Assembly (NCBI GenBank): GCA_027923505.1 | Contig: BROI01000035.1 | Span: 184,440 to 248,439, forward strand | DNA from: Mayamaea pseudoterrestris | Lineage: Eukaryota; Bacillariophyta; Bacillariophyceae; Sellaphorales; Sellaphoraceae | DNA length: 64,000 nt | Direction: 5' to 3' | In this document: one piece after another, positions 8,456-18,902 of the stretch | Layout: the number at the start of each line of letters is the position of its first letter | Numbering within the stretch: position 1 is the stretch's first letter | Program-made: the position numbers and the translations under genes | The notes under the pieces: model-generated | The model's input: only the letters and a program-made list of their open reading frames with translations | Databases searched by the model: none | Told to the model about the DNA's origin: nothing

Positions 8456-11400
8456 ATGACGAGCATGTTACAAGCAACTACAGCAATCGACGCCATGCCT
8501 TTTATGGTGTCTACTACTGCGATCATGGCGACGACGGGTACTACTACGAGTGCGAATGGCGAGGCGCAATCGGAGCAAGGTGAGTTTCTGTCGTGCAATG
8601 AGAACGAGCGATGAGCGACGAGTTTTCGAAGGAGTCCCACGGACGACCGTGCACCTGCCACCACTACAATTTCGCCCTATACACTTGCCAATGCTTGCTA
8701 CATACATTACACATACTCACATGATCAATTATCGTTTCATTGTACAGTTTCTACGTCAAGCGTCATTGTCGGATCGAGTCGTTGGAATGCGACGTTTGGA
8801 GTGCCTGGTGCAATGGCAGCCACTCGTCGCGACTTTTCCAGCGAGCTTGATTCGATCTTGGAGGAGGATTCGGCCAAGGACGAACTAGAGGAGGCGCCGG
8901 CGTGCGCGTTTCTCTCGTCCAAGGCCATTGGCAAGGCGCCCTTGAACCAGTCCTGGATCGGGCGGGTGTTGCCACCGAGTGACGAGGACAGGTCATTCAC
9001 CAACGGAAACATGAAGGAGGCGGAAGCAACTTGCGGGCTCGCGCTCAACGATCCAGTCAAGGCGGCGACGTACTGGAACGGGCGCTGGGAGCTCCAGGGT
9101 GACGAGGACAAGTCACCCGCCAAGGAAATTGAATGGGACTGGAATCGCGGACGTCAGCCGCGAATCCAGCCCAGCAAGACGGCAGCGGCGGCTGCATGCG
9201 GAGAAAAGCCTACACGAACGGTCCAGCAAGAGATCGATTCGCTCATGGCTCAGATTCGTTTGCTCAAGGCAAAGGGCAGCACGGGCGACTTGCTCGATTG
9301 GGATTGGAGCCGTGGACGATTGGCGCACTTGGAGCGCGATTTGGCGGCGGTGATGATCCAGCAAGAAATCGACTCACTCAAGAAAGCATGGATCTGGATG
9401 AACGGGCGAGCGGAGTATCTTGAGCGCAACAAAGAGGCGTTGATTGCGGCTGCAACGTCCGAGGCACTTTCCAAACGCCCATCGCAGCAACAGGCTGGAT
9501 CGTTTGGTGGACCAGCGATCGACGACGAATGCAACGACGACTTGCCGGAATGGAGCTGGAACCGCGGGCGAAACGGGTTGCTACAGCGCGAACACGCGGA
9601 GTTGGCCGAGATCCGACATGCGTCCATGGTGCCACCAAAGGTTTCTTTGGCGCCGCAGGAGCAGCAATTGGTGGCCGACGCGAGAGTCAAACCACCACGC
9701 AACGACGCACGCGCATGCGCCAACGTTCCGAGTTGCAGGCCATGCGACGGACAAGTTGAGGTTACTGATTCTTACGTCAAGGAGGCCGGCGAGGCACATG
9801 GGAGTCGCAAGTGGTTGATTCTCCTGGCAATGTGCGTCGGCATTTTTCTAAGCGGATTGGCATTTCTATTGGCGGGCGAGGGGGCGCCAACGCAGCAATC
9901 AACTTCTTTCACTTGGCAATCTACTGATTCCTGGTCAATGACGCGGCAATCTCCTGATTCTTCTCATCAAGGCACAAAGGATGTGACGCAATTGATCAGC
10001 CCCGTTACTTCTCACGACAGCGGCATGTTAGGTCAAGCTCCCTGGGCGTTGCAGTTTGATTACTTTGAGGTCGAGCCGACGGGCGAGGTGCACGTAGGCA
10101 TTATTTGCAGCACCAAGCTTGTTAATTGGACGGCTGCAGAAGGATTGCTCGATAAGGACACGCAAGTCATGCTTAAAAGTCGGACGGTTGGGCATGCAGA
10201 CATCAAGCTTGATCGCGGTTTTGACTGGCACAATGGCAAGCCGCTCCTCTCCGTTGAATTCGGCGATGGACGCTTTGGTGTCACAGTAGTCTGCGAAGAC
10301 TTGTCTACCAAGCAGGAACTCTCCTTGTCAATTGGAACTCCATTGATTGACCTACCGACGGATGTGTTTGAAATTGCACCGCATGTTTCAGTTCCTCCCT
10401 TGCCGCTCCTCAACTGGGAACTGCAAGCTTCACCAGCAGAATCCAGCCTCGAGCACATTCATTCGCTATATCCGCTTGAAATCTTTCGAGATGACGCGAA
10501 ACCACTATCGTTTTGGCAACAGATGGTACATGTCAATGGGCAGCAGCAATGCAGCATGTCAGTGTTGAAATACGACTTGCTCGTATCGGAGTACACTTGT
10601 ATGGAGGCTGCGTGGGTTGAACTAATTACTGCTCCCAAAGCCATTAGAGACGAGTCGAAATCCGTCTCGATCTGGCAGCCGATGATAGATGTGATGGAGC
10701 AGCAAGAACGCAGCATGACAATCGTTCATGACGTCAAATTCGCTCCGACTTGGATCGATGATCTATGGCTCAACCTTACAGTTCATAGTCTGCAGTTTTC
10801 CGGCGACAACTCAAAAGCTCTTTCTGTTTGGAAGTCGGCGAGTATGGCGAAGCATCAAGATGGGAACAAGTTGGCGGGTCTTGACGAGGGTAGCGGCATG
10901 GCGCGTGCGACGTTGATGGATGCAAGCCAAGTTTCCAATATTCAGTCGACAGCTCTTACCGTTCGGCAATCTGTGGGTGTGACTGAGCATCGAGAATGGA
11001 GCAAGTTGGCAGGACTTTATTACGACAGTTGCACCACCCGTGCCACGTTGGCGGATGCTTTGTGGTTCAGACCTGCATCTGGGAGTGGAAATGCCAACAG
11101 CCAATTAAAAACCAAATCTTACTGGCAGCCAAAGGAAATCTTTGAGCAGCAACACGAGCTGAGCACGTTGGCGGTCCACGATAAGAACAAACCCGCTCTC
11201 GGTCAGCAAGGCTGGAGTCAGCTGGTGGTTCATGGCGATGGCCATTCGCTCGGGTCAGCCAATGTCCACTTTGAGTTCTCGGAGGATGAGACAGCTGGCG
11301 TCAAAGTTGAGATTGACTGCAGCTACAACAAGGTGGACGCATCTGGCGGGTTCACAAGCAAGACAGTGCACCTCGCCAATGTCACGCTATTTCGCTCCCA

Positions 11401-12172
11401 CGATCCCTTTGCAGGACGAGAGCTTCTTACGGTGGGTTTTGGTGACGGGCGCTATAGCGTCACAGTTGTTTGCAGCGACACCGACAAGCCCTCGTCTATT
11501 GTCGCGGCTATTCCGCGAGTCGCAGCTTCAACCATGATAATTAAGGCTACCAATGCTTCTTCAAGTGTTTTGATTGAGGCAGACTTCAGTTCAAATTCTG
11601 GGTGGCGATTCTACCATGTCCTTTTGGTAATGGTGGTATTGTACGTCGTTGGAAAGCGTGGTAAGCGTCGTCGTCAATTAAAGAAGGAGCGTCGCGAACG
11701 TCGAGAGCGCCGAGCCCTCCGTCGCCTAGAGAAGGCTGAAAAGAAGCAAGCTGCCATGAAAGCAGCAGTCAAGATCAAAGGAATCTTAAAAAAGCAAAGC
11801 AGCGTGGTTAGCAACGGCCGCCGAGTGCATTTCGCTGACCAAGTGTCCGTCCGCCAATTTGGTCGGACGGTTGGCACAAGGTCGAGACAGATTCTTGCCT
11901 ATGGAAGGCCGCGGGGCGAGCCATCGGGCTTTCCGCTGGGATTGGACTGGCATTTTGCGGATGAGCAGGCGGATTCTGACGCATTCGGTCATGGCGACAC
12001 CAGAGGGAGTAAAATGAAGCGCACATCTTCGCGCTCTCGTCGTCAAGTTCTCTTGGATCACGGTTTGGAACTCGATGCGATTGGGCGTTTGGATACGGCT
12101 GATCGGATGAGCCATCTCGCGGAAATTGAAGCCTTCTTTGCAATGGCAGATGAGGATGTGACCGACGTTTAG
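8456..12172 (+). CDS. Large two-span membrane protein with WxWxRGR repeats and C-terminal PP1-docking motifs
   Basis: Family not recognised. Exon 1 is 8456-8579; a 168-nt intron (GTGAGT...TACAG) is in phase 1; exon 2 is 8748-12172, giving 1,182 residues. Residues about 100-310 carry at least four copies of a W-x-W-[NS]-RGR motif (EWDWNRGR, DWDWSRGR, EWSWNRGR and a diverged WIWMNGR). A first membrane span lies at about 397-418 and a second at about 994-1010, followed by a strongly basic Arg/Lys stretch. The 570-residue loop between them has two related domains (about 475-560 and 880-960) sharing FGDGR[FY][GS]VTVVC, plus sequons such as NWT and NVT, so it is probably lumenal or extracellular. 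The tail holds GILK (1053-1056) and RVHF (1067-1070), a SILK plus RVxF pair that docks protein phosphatase 1. Confidence 0.7.
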
Positions 12173-13387
12173 TCGGTCTCGAAAACTATTCATGTTGCAC
12201 ATTGTGGTTGTTAACTGGGAGAGTGTTACATATTGGGTTGTTTGAGATTGCATATTTCGGAGACACGGGGGAAGAGGCAGGTGAGTGCATTGGGCGAATG
12301 CAATTGTCAGCGAGAAATGCAAACATCACACGGACTCACATATTCATATTGCTTCTCTTTTGCAGACTGTCAATGGCGATTCACTGTCAATTTTTTATTA
12401 TCTTTCGGTGCGGTGGTTCCTTATTTTTTCGTTCGGCTCGAAGTTGAAGGTGTGCACGGAGGAACTCGACTTGGGCCCTATTGACGGGTTTCAAGTGACA
12501 GGTATTCTGCGGCAGCATTGCGCCGTTAGAAAAGCGTCCTACAGACGTCCGCAGATGCTTGTCTTTCGGGTTTAAACCACCAGCATGCACCTTCACTGAC
12601 GGTTGTTCAAACTGACGTCTCGGAGATGTGTCGGGTGGAGGATTTCTATCTTGGGTGTCTCTGGTTGCAGGTGGCGGGTCCATATTGGTTGCACCATGTG
12701 TGGTTATGTGCTGTACGACTTTTAAAGTCTAGCCCCCATTCCATGGCCGATCTGCATGAGACCAGAGACGCGAAGCCCTTGAGAGTCGAGCCTTCATGCC
12801 CCGATCACTGATCCTTGATTGTCCATTTTACTTTTCGACGGAGGCGGACTTTATTTACTATTATATTCATCATGTTACTGTAGGATTTCATATTTGGGTC
12901 ACTCACATCTTCTCTCCACTTATATTAAACCGTAGTTCACGTTGTAGATCGTTTAATGCGAAGCCAGGATGGAATGTGCTCACCAAACGATGCACTGTGA
13001 ATATCATGCGGCATGACGGCAAACTTCATTCACAATGTCCATTCGCGCGACTTCCATTCCAAAAGCTTTGTGTTTCCTTGACGATGATTTCATGCAGGGC
13101 ATAGAGTCAAGCTTTGTATACTTCCAACCATGACACGCGGAACTGCATTGACAAGCTCAATCATCCACGTCGTCGAATCATGACTACAGACTTGTTCGAA
13201 AGCATCAGTCGGAAACGATGTATCTGTCATTGACATGCAAGATAACTCATTGTTTCCTTTGCCGCTCTTGTTGTGCCAATGCTCTGAGAACATCCGACTA
13301 TTCATCCAACTTGGTCGACGAGTGAATCATATTTACGCTCTTTTATCGCAAATCGCCATGCCATTGTAAACGCTTATTCAGCAAGTG
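12173..13387. other. Long intergenic region, possible oxidoreductase relic
   Basis: About 1.2 kb without a convincing gene. On the minus strand near 12,690-12,400 an open stretch contains VKVHAGGLNPKDKHLR, which resembles the N-terminal strand of zinc-type (MDR) alcohol dehydrogenases/quinone reductases, but the similarity fades at once, so at best it is a fragment. The rest (12,800-13,387) shows only short unrelated frames. Confidence 0.35.
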
Positions 13388-13925
13388 CTATTCGGACGGT
13401 GTATTATGAATACTGGCTTCCCGACAGAATCGCGCTTTAAGAACGTGATCATGAATCATGAGACTCAAGAGGACGCTCCACGAAATGTCCTTTCCTGTTG
13501 AATCGTTTTTGTAATACATGGCCAAATGTCCAGAGCTGCATCTCGCTGCAACAGTAGTCATTGTCAATTCGTTGTGATTAGGTGTCCGAAAAGCCGATGA
13601 AATGGGAAGCAGTGAGTTCAGTCCATTTTGTTGCCGAGAGAATATGAACTCGTGCTGATTGACTGCGGCTCCTGAAGATGGACTCATATTGCAATAGAGA
13701 TAATCACTACCAATTGTTTCTGCGATTCTTCTTGACCAGAAGTAGATGGTGAAGTGTATGATGAGAATGGGCACGTGGTGATGATGATGTGTATCATGGT
13801 CGATGGCCGGTCTGGTGCGTACCTCTTGCGACGAGCGACGGAAAATAATCGGACGTTCGTTGTGAGTCCCGGTACGATCTTTTCGGATGTGACGTTTGAA
13901 ACGATAGCCCAAGTCCGTTTCCGAA

Positions 13926-14210
13926 TCAGATAAACGAACTTTGAAGCAGAAAAGAATCGCAAGACTTAACATGACATCTTGAATTGAAATCCTTTATTAG
14001 AGTATGGCCTAATAAAACAGTAATAGCCCTTTTTGATTTCAGATCGACGATCGACGACGTGTCGTCAAGGAAGGAGGCGCGCCACCCAGACGCTGATTCA
14101 GAATTTGACTCAAATAGATGAGGCTCTTTCGATACAGTACTACTATACGAGCGTACTGCAGTCAGAAGCCGTTCCTGCAGCTGCTGCCTCGTGCGAAACG
14201 ACTGCATCAT
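13926..14210 (-). CDS. Possible small or partial gene with mitochondrial-type presequence
   Basis: ATG at 14210 begins MMQSFRTRQQLQERLL and continues TAVRSYSSTVS, an Arg/Ser-rich, acid-poor N-terminus with a typical RxYSS processing-like site. This looks like a mitochondrial targeting sequence. The frame stops at 13926. A second open minus-strand frame (13,972-13,388) could be a following exon, but I cannot find a splice pair that clearly joins them, and neither part matches a family I know. It is divergent from the SDR gene by 134 bp. Low confidence that it is a real gene. Confidence 0.28.
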   Translation of the reverse strand: MMQSFRTRQQLQERLLTAVRSYSSTVSKEPHLFESNSESASGWRASFLDDTSSIVDLKSKRAITVLLGHTLIKDFNSRCHVKSCDSFLLQSSFI

Positions 14211-14344
14211 CACTAAAAGAATACGATAGCATCAGCAGCAGGAACGCTATTGCGCGGAAAGGAAGAGCAAGATGATTTTCAGTCGTCTCAAAAGTTGAAG
14301 AGTGTCTCTCGTATCTCGTCACTCGCCATCATTGTTACTCTATA

Positions 14345-15537
14345 ATGGATGCTACCAGCCTCGAACGATTTCTTAATGCCTCGCGACAAGACTGTAATCA
14401 TGCCATTACTGTCGTCATCACTGGAGCAAACAGGTACGTCGTCGGTCCTCGAATGCTCAACACGTAATATGATCTGAACTCTGCCATAATAACACCACCA
14501 TTTATCATTACTGCAGCGGCATTGGCTTATCGGCTGCCAAAATGCTGTCCAAGCTAAATCCCAAAAATCGAATTGTTTTGGCATGCCGAACATTGGAAAA
14601 GGCTGAGTTTGCACGCGATCAAATTCTTGAAAGCCTACCTGATAAGGACCGGCTGCTTGCGTCGTTGCACTTGATTCCACTAGTCTGCGATCATTGCTCA
14701 CTTGATTCTGTCAAGCAATTTGTTGTCAATCTTCGGCGGAAACTAGACGAGGCAAACGAAGCTGATCGATACCCGCATACTGGAATTGATGCACTCTGTT
14801 TGAATGCTGGCGTAATTTTCGCCGACGGATCGAGTCCAACTTATACAGTCGATGGCTTCGAAACAACCTTCCAAACCAACCACTTGGCGCCTTTTGTCAT
14901 TGCGAAACTGACAAGCAACTTTATCAATCCGGGTGGCCGCGTCATCTTTTCAACAAGTGGACTGCATTTGCGACACCGGCTGGACTTGAAAGGCATTATT
15001 GACCCAGTTAATAAAGTAGTTCAAAAGCACTTTGAAATGATCAATGGCAACGCATTTCATTACAAGGACAGTTACTCCTTGTCAAAGCTTTGCAACGTGG
15101 CTACATGCGCCGAGCTTCATGAGTATTTGCAGCAGCAAGGACACAACGCCCTTTCCCTTTGCTTTTCGCCTGGACTCATGCTTGACTCTGGTTTGTTTCG
15201 GCACCAGACATCATCCATCCATCCAATTCCAGAGGCACATAGAGAAGCGGTCATGCTAAAGGCCAAGACGGTGGCTTGGGGTGGTGGAGCGCTTGCTTAC
15301 ATGGTGTGGGCCGATGAACCTGCTCAGAAAGGAGCAGTCTATTGGAGGGACGAGTCCAACCAAGCTTGCAAAGCTTTGTATGGAAACGAATTTTGTCCAA
15401 CTCCGATCTCGGAAGAAAATGTGAGCGTCACTGGTCGCAAAGAGCTATGGCGGGTGTCGTGCGAGTTGGCAAGAATTGTCGACGATAACAATGCTGGTAA
15501 ATTTAACAGCGAGACGTACAAGTGCACTGTCGCGTGA
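14345..15537 (+). CDS. Short-chain dehydrogenase/reductase, LPOR-like
   Basis: Exon 1 is 14345-14433 and exon 2 is 14517-15537, joined across an 83-nt intron (GTACGT...CTGCAG), giving 369 residues. The join creates TGANSGIG, the TGxxxGxG NADP(H)-binding loop, which no unspliced reading provides. LCLNAGV corresponds to the NNAG motif, and YSLSK (Y216, K220) is the catalytic YxxxK. The region around TNHLAPF, the C-terminal GAVYWRDES and the final ELWRVSCELARI resemble protochlorophyllide reductase, where a YKDSK motif holds the catalytic pair. Here YKDS is followed by YSLSK. A role in chlorophyll synthesis is therefore uncertain; a related retinol- or pigment-type SDR is as likely. Convergent with the next gene, only 46 bp apart. 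Confidence 0.8.
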
Positions 15538-15583
15538 CGTTAAGTTGATATATCATTGTAGTAGAAAGTTTTAGAGTGATATT

Positions 15584-17437
15584 TTATGCACCATCTAAAC
15601 GTTTCAAGGCAGCAGCTGCCATGATTTCGCGCTTGTGCTTCTCAACACAAGCAGTGCTGCAGTAAACGTAGTTGAGCCGCTTGAACATGTCGCTTCTCTT
15701 CATTCCCTTTTTGGAGGTTTGACAAAAGTCGCATACATTGGTGGCAGTGCTCACCCTTGGGTGCAGTCCGTCGCGAATTCGTTTCACTTCCTCCTCGTGT
15801 TTCTGTCGTTCGGCTTCCTCGCGTTGCTGCTGCACCCGAGCGTCCTCAATAGCTTTGTCTTCTGCTTTCTTTTGCTTTTGTCGAGCCTTCTTCTTGCGCC
15901 GCTTCTCCGCTTCAATTTCCTGCTTGCGACGAATCTCGTCGTCTGTCAAGGCCGCCGCCACTTTCGCGCCACTATCCCAATCACAATAATCTTCCCCAAG
16001 TGTTGCGCGCGCTCGTCGAAAGGCTTCTCGAATCTTGTCAGTGGTTGCCAGGAACCATGGGACACGATGCCGACCATCAAGTGCGCATGGATCGGCGTGG
16101 CCAATCACCAAGAGTGCGTGGACGCAGTCCGCGTGCGCTACTGTCGCAGATTCGTTAGCACTGTCACTGTTGCTTGCATCTGCTTGAGCCGCGAAGTGCA
16201 GGGGAGTCATGTAAAACTCGCCTGCACACATGCCAATCCAATCAACAACTTGCTCTGACTGCAACAGAGCCGTCAATCCTTCAAAGTTGCCGTCGCGAGA
16301 GGCAATGTGCAGTGGCGACAGTGGAACATCGGGTTCACTAACGTCTGTCTCGTCCGCTACCACTTGTTCGCTCGTCAACGCTCTTTCAATGGCTGTCTTG
16401 GTATCGTTCAAGCGTTTAACGCCGCATACTTGCTGCTCCGTTTCCAAAGCTTCTCGCAATGTGACAGTCATCAAGACTGCATGAATGATTCCAACCGCTT
16501 CAAAAGTTGGTCGTCCAACGTCTAGTGGCACGCGTCGAATACGCTCATCACTCTTTACTAATGCGTCTCCATCCAAGAGATCCTTTAGCATGGTCTTGGG
16601 GCACGAGATAAGTATCAATGCTGATCTCTCGATGTAGTGTTTCCATTGTGTCAATGTATTTTGAATATCTTGCTTTAGCAACTGCTCGCCCGCTCGCCGC
16701 AGCTGCGCGCCCATGCTCTTCGGCCGGCGATTTCCATCCTGCGTGGATTGCGCCTTGCCTTGTCCCTTGCGTACCGTATAACGTTGCGATGATGTATGTA
16801 CGATACAGGTGTCTCGCTGGTAGACGGCGCCAGCGAATCGGCCGGAACGAACGCAAAGGATGAGTATGAGCTTGTCTTGTTCGCGCAACAAATTGGCAAG
16901 ATTGCTGACTGACTCGGCCAGAACGAGCTGACTGTTTGAGATACGGTGAATTTTGGACAAGAGACTGGATGGTGCATGCAGAGCAGTTGATTGGTTACAT
17001 GGCAGTGCAACACAGGAAACATTTTCAACGTGTCGGGTGATTGTTGCGTTCCGCTGCTTGGCGTCCATGGACGGTTTCTCTTGGCGGTGCTGCCGACGAG
17101 GCATCTGCTGATTAGAGGGTGAAATATTTACCTCTTCTGGTGCCAATGCTGCAGCAATCGATTCGTTTTGTGTTTGGTTGCTTGACAGTGAATTCACGTG
17201 TTCTTCGTCGCTGTCGTCCGATGACGACTCGCTGTCGTCGCGTCCAGTCTGATCTCCCTCTTCATCCGACAAATCTAGAAAACGAGGCAGTATGACCCTG
17301 GTTTGATTGTTGCGAAAAGCCTGGTTGCTTGCTTCCTCCTGCGCGTGAGCGTATTCCAACGCCTGTTGCACGAACACTTGCGCCTCATCTGAGTAAAGCG
17401 TCAATTTCTGCAGGATTCGTTCCTTGCCACTCGACAT
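15584..17437 (-). CDS. Vms1/ANKZF1-type peptidyl-tRNA endonuclease (VLRF1 domain)
   Basis: 617 residues in one exon. This family releases stalled nascent chains from 60S ribosomes in ribosome-associated quality control. A VLRF1 (release-factor-like) domain spans about 175-325 and contains VRKGQGKAQSTQD, the loop with the conserved Gln needed for cleavage of peptidyl-tRNA. Two ankyrin-like repeats follow (about 375-470, e.g. SPLHIASRDGNFEGLTALL and TPLHFAAQ), then a charged coiled coil (about 495-560). A zinc-binding cluster C569-x2-C572...C593-x3-C597-x3-H601 comes next. The last residues fit the VCP-interacting motif R-x5-A-A-x2-R exactly (R603, A609, A610, R613), so binding to Cdc48/VCP is expected. 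The domain order matches fungal and animal homologues, except that their zinc finger is usually N-terminal. Confidence 0.87.
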   Translation of the reverse strand: MSSGKERILQKLTLYSDEAQVFVQQALEYAHAQEEASNQAFRNNQTRVILPRFLDLSDEEGDQTGRDDSESSSDDSDEEHVNSLSSNQTQNESIAAALAPEEVNISPSNQQMPRRQHRQEKPSMDAKQRNATITRHVENVSCVALPCNQSTALHAPSSLLSKIHRISNSQLVLAESVSNLANLLREQDKLILILCVRSGRFAGAVYQRDTCIVHTSSQRYTVRKGQGKAQSTQDGNRRPKSMGAQLRRAGEQLLKQDIQNTLTQWKHYIERSALILISCPKTMLKDLLDGDALVKSDERIRRVPLDVGRPTFEAVGIIHAVLMTVTLREALETEQQVCGVKRLNDTKTAIERALTSEQVVADETDVSEPDVPLSPLHIASRDGNFEGLTALLQSEQVVDWIGMCAGEFYMTPLHFAAQADASNSDSANESATVAHADCVHALLVIGHADPCALDGRHRVPWFLATTDKIREAFRRARATLGEDYCDWDSGAKVAAALTDDEIRRKQEIEAEKRRKKKARQKQKKAEDKAIEDARVQQQREEAERQKHEEEVKRIRDGLHPRVSTATNVCDFCQTSKKGMKRSDMFKRLNYVYCSTACVEKHKREIMAAAALKRLDGA

Positions 17438-18902
17438 GATTGTCAGTTAGCTGTCTTTCTTTGCCGCTGACGTTATCACTGCAAAGTATACGCAGCGCTT
17501 CCAAGAGTACAAATAGCGGCGCCATGGAAAGGAAAATCCCATGGTCGAGACGCGTCGCGCACCTCATTCGTAGTTTCGTCGAGTACCGATAAGACGGCTG
17601 GGATAACCGGTAAGACGCCATTTGACTGACTTTCGACGGCGACCATGCGCGCCGCGCTAGGTGACACAAACTACCGGTAGCCAAGGGATGCGTGATGCGT
17701 TCTACTCATATGTCATGTCGAGAAGGAAGACTACTACTATAGTTATACATTCCTGTACGGATTTGTGGCGCTCCCAAACTCCAGTATGTCGAAGTGAATC
17801 CAAAGGAGCAAGTTGACTCTCGACAAGCCTTTCTCCGTCTTGAATAAATCATGTGGGGCAGTGACTTGTGCACCGTATGACACGATTACGATTTTGTTCG
17901 TAGCGGCAAATCGAGTACGATCGACAGCTTTCTTCGCAGTGAGATTCGAATACGTACTCAATCGCGGTGCGTGTCCCTGTTATGTATCAAGCATCAGGCT
18001 CCACCATTGACCATTGAACGAGCCTGCCGCCTGCATGGCTTAACGATGACGATACTGTTACCATCTCTACCGTACGACTGCAAAGCGGCCGACATTATGC
18101 TACTTTTGATGACACAAAAGCTCCCGATGGCTATCACATTGTCACTGTTGATCGCTGGTACATGCAGCAGCTACATTTCTTTCATCACCGAGTCGCTTTC
18201 GAAGCTGCTCCTCGGCCACAATGCAACAACGGCACTGAGTCTCTTGCAAAGATACAAGTACCTTACCCTAAAGGGATGGCCGCACTTCCCGCTTGATGCG
18301 AAAATGTGACGAAAAGTAGTAAAAGTTGACACTGGAACAGGCCATGCTTTTGCTCGAACTGAGTTTCAAATCATGCGGTGGAAGCGCGAACTTATCTATT
18401 GCGGAGCAGCAATCTCGTTGGGCACGTCCATGTTAGCACGGAGGCTATCCATCGTTTTTAAAAAACGATCATCGACTCCAAAGTATGTGACCATACTGCT
18501 CAAAGATTAGAGTAAGAATGAAACAGCTCAGACGCGTTTCTTCTTGACTGTGAGTACACCGACGCTATAGACAGCATTGCACTTGACGTGGACACAGGCT
18601 TTGGAGCTACAAGTTTTCGCAGAGACTGTGCACTGTTTTTGCAATCCATCGTATGAAAAGTGTATATCGGTGACAAGAAGCGAAAGCACGTGCGATTTGC
18701 ATACGGCTACATGTAGTATTTTTACGACTAATTCTAGCGATTAATCATAGTCGGATTCCAACCAAATAGTATGTATTTTCATCTTATGGAGGAGCTAAGC
18801 TCATACTTGTTGTTTGTTTGTGTGGACGAGCGAAGGAATCAGCAAAGATATACATACTAATACAGTCTTTACTACTCTACGCATACAATGGCCAATTCAC
18901 AC
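17438..18902. other. Intergenic region with a possible decayed coding stretch
   Basis: About 1.46 kb. TACCGGTA occurs at 17,672 near the Vms1 promoter. Between about 18,030 and 18,290 the plus strand reads as protein-like sequence without a start (for example TVSISTVRLQSGRHYATFDD-like phrases), ending in a stop. This could be a pseudogene remnant but matches nothing I recognise. From 18,300 to 18,900 I see nothing coding. Confidence 0.35.

Noticed and set aside
12387-12683. MDR oxidoreductase gene on the minus strand
   Set aside because: Only one motif-like phrase (VKVHAGGLNPKD) fits; no cofactor-binding domain follows, so it is recorded only as a possible relic.
13388-13972. Minus-strand open frame of 194 codons with a His-rich run
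   Set aside because: It has no family similarity and low-complexity composition, and I found no splice pair linking it convincingly to the presequence-like frame at 14,210. Mentioned only as a possible exon.
16300-18900. CRISPR arrays, bacterial operons or promoters
   Set aside because: Spliceosomal introns and eukaryote-only genes exclude a prokaryote, and no spaced repeat array of CRISPR type is present anywhere in the window.
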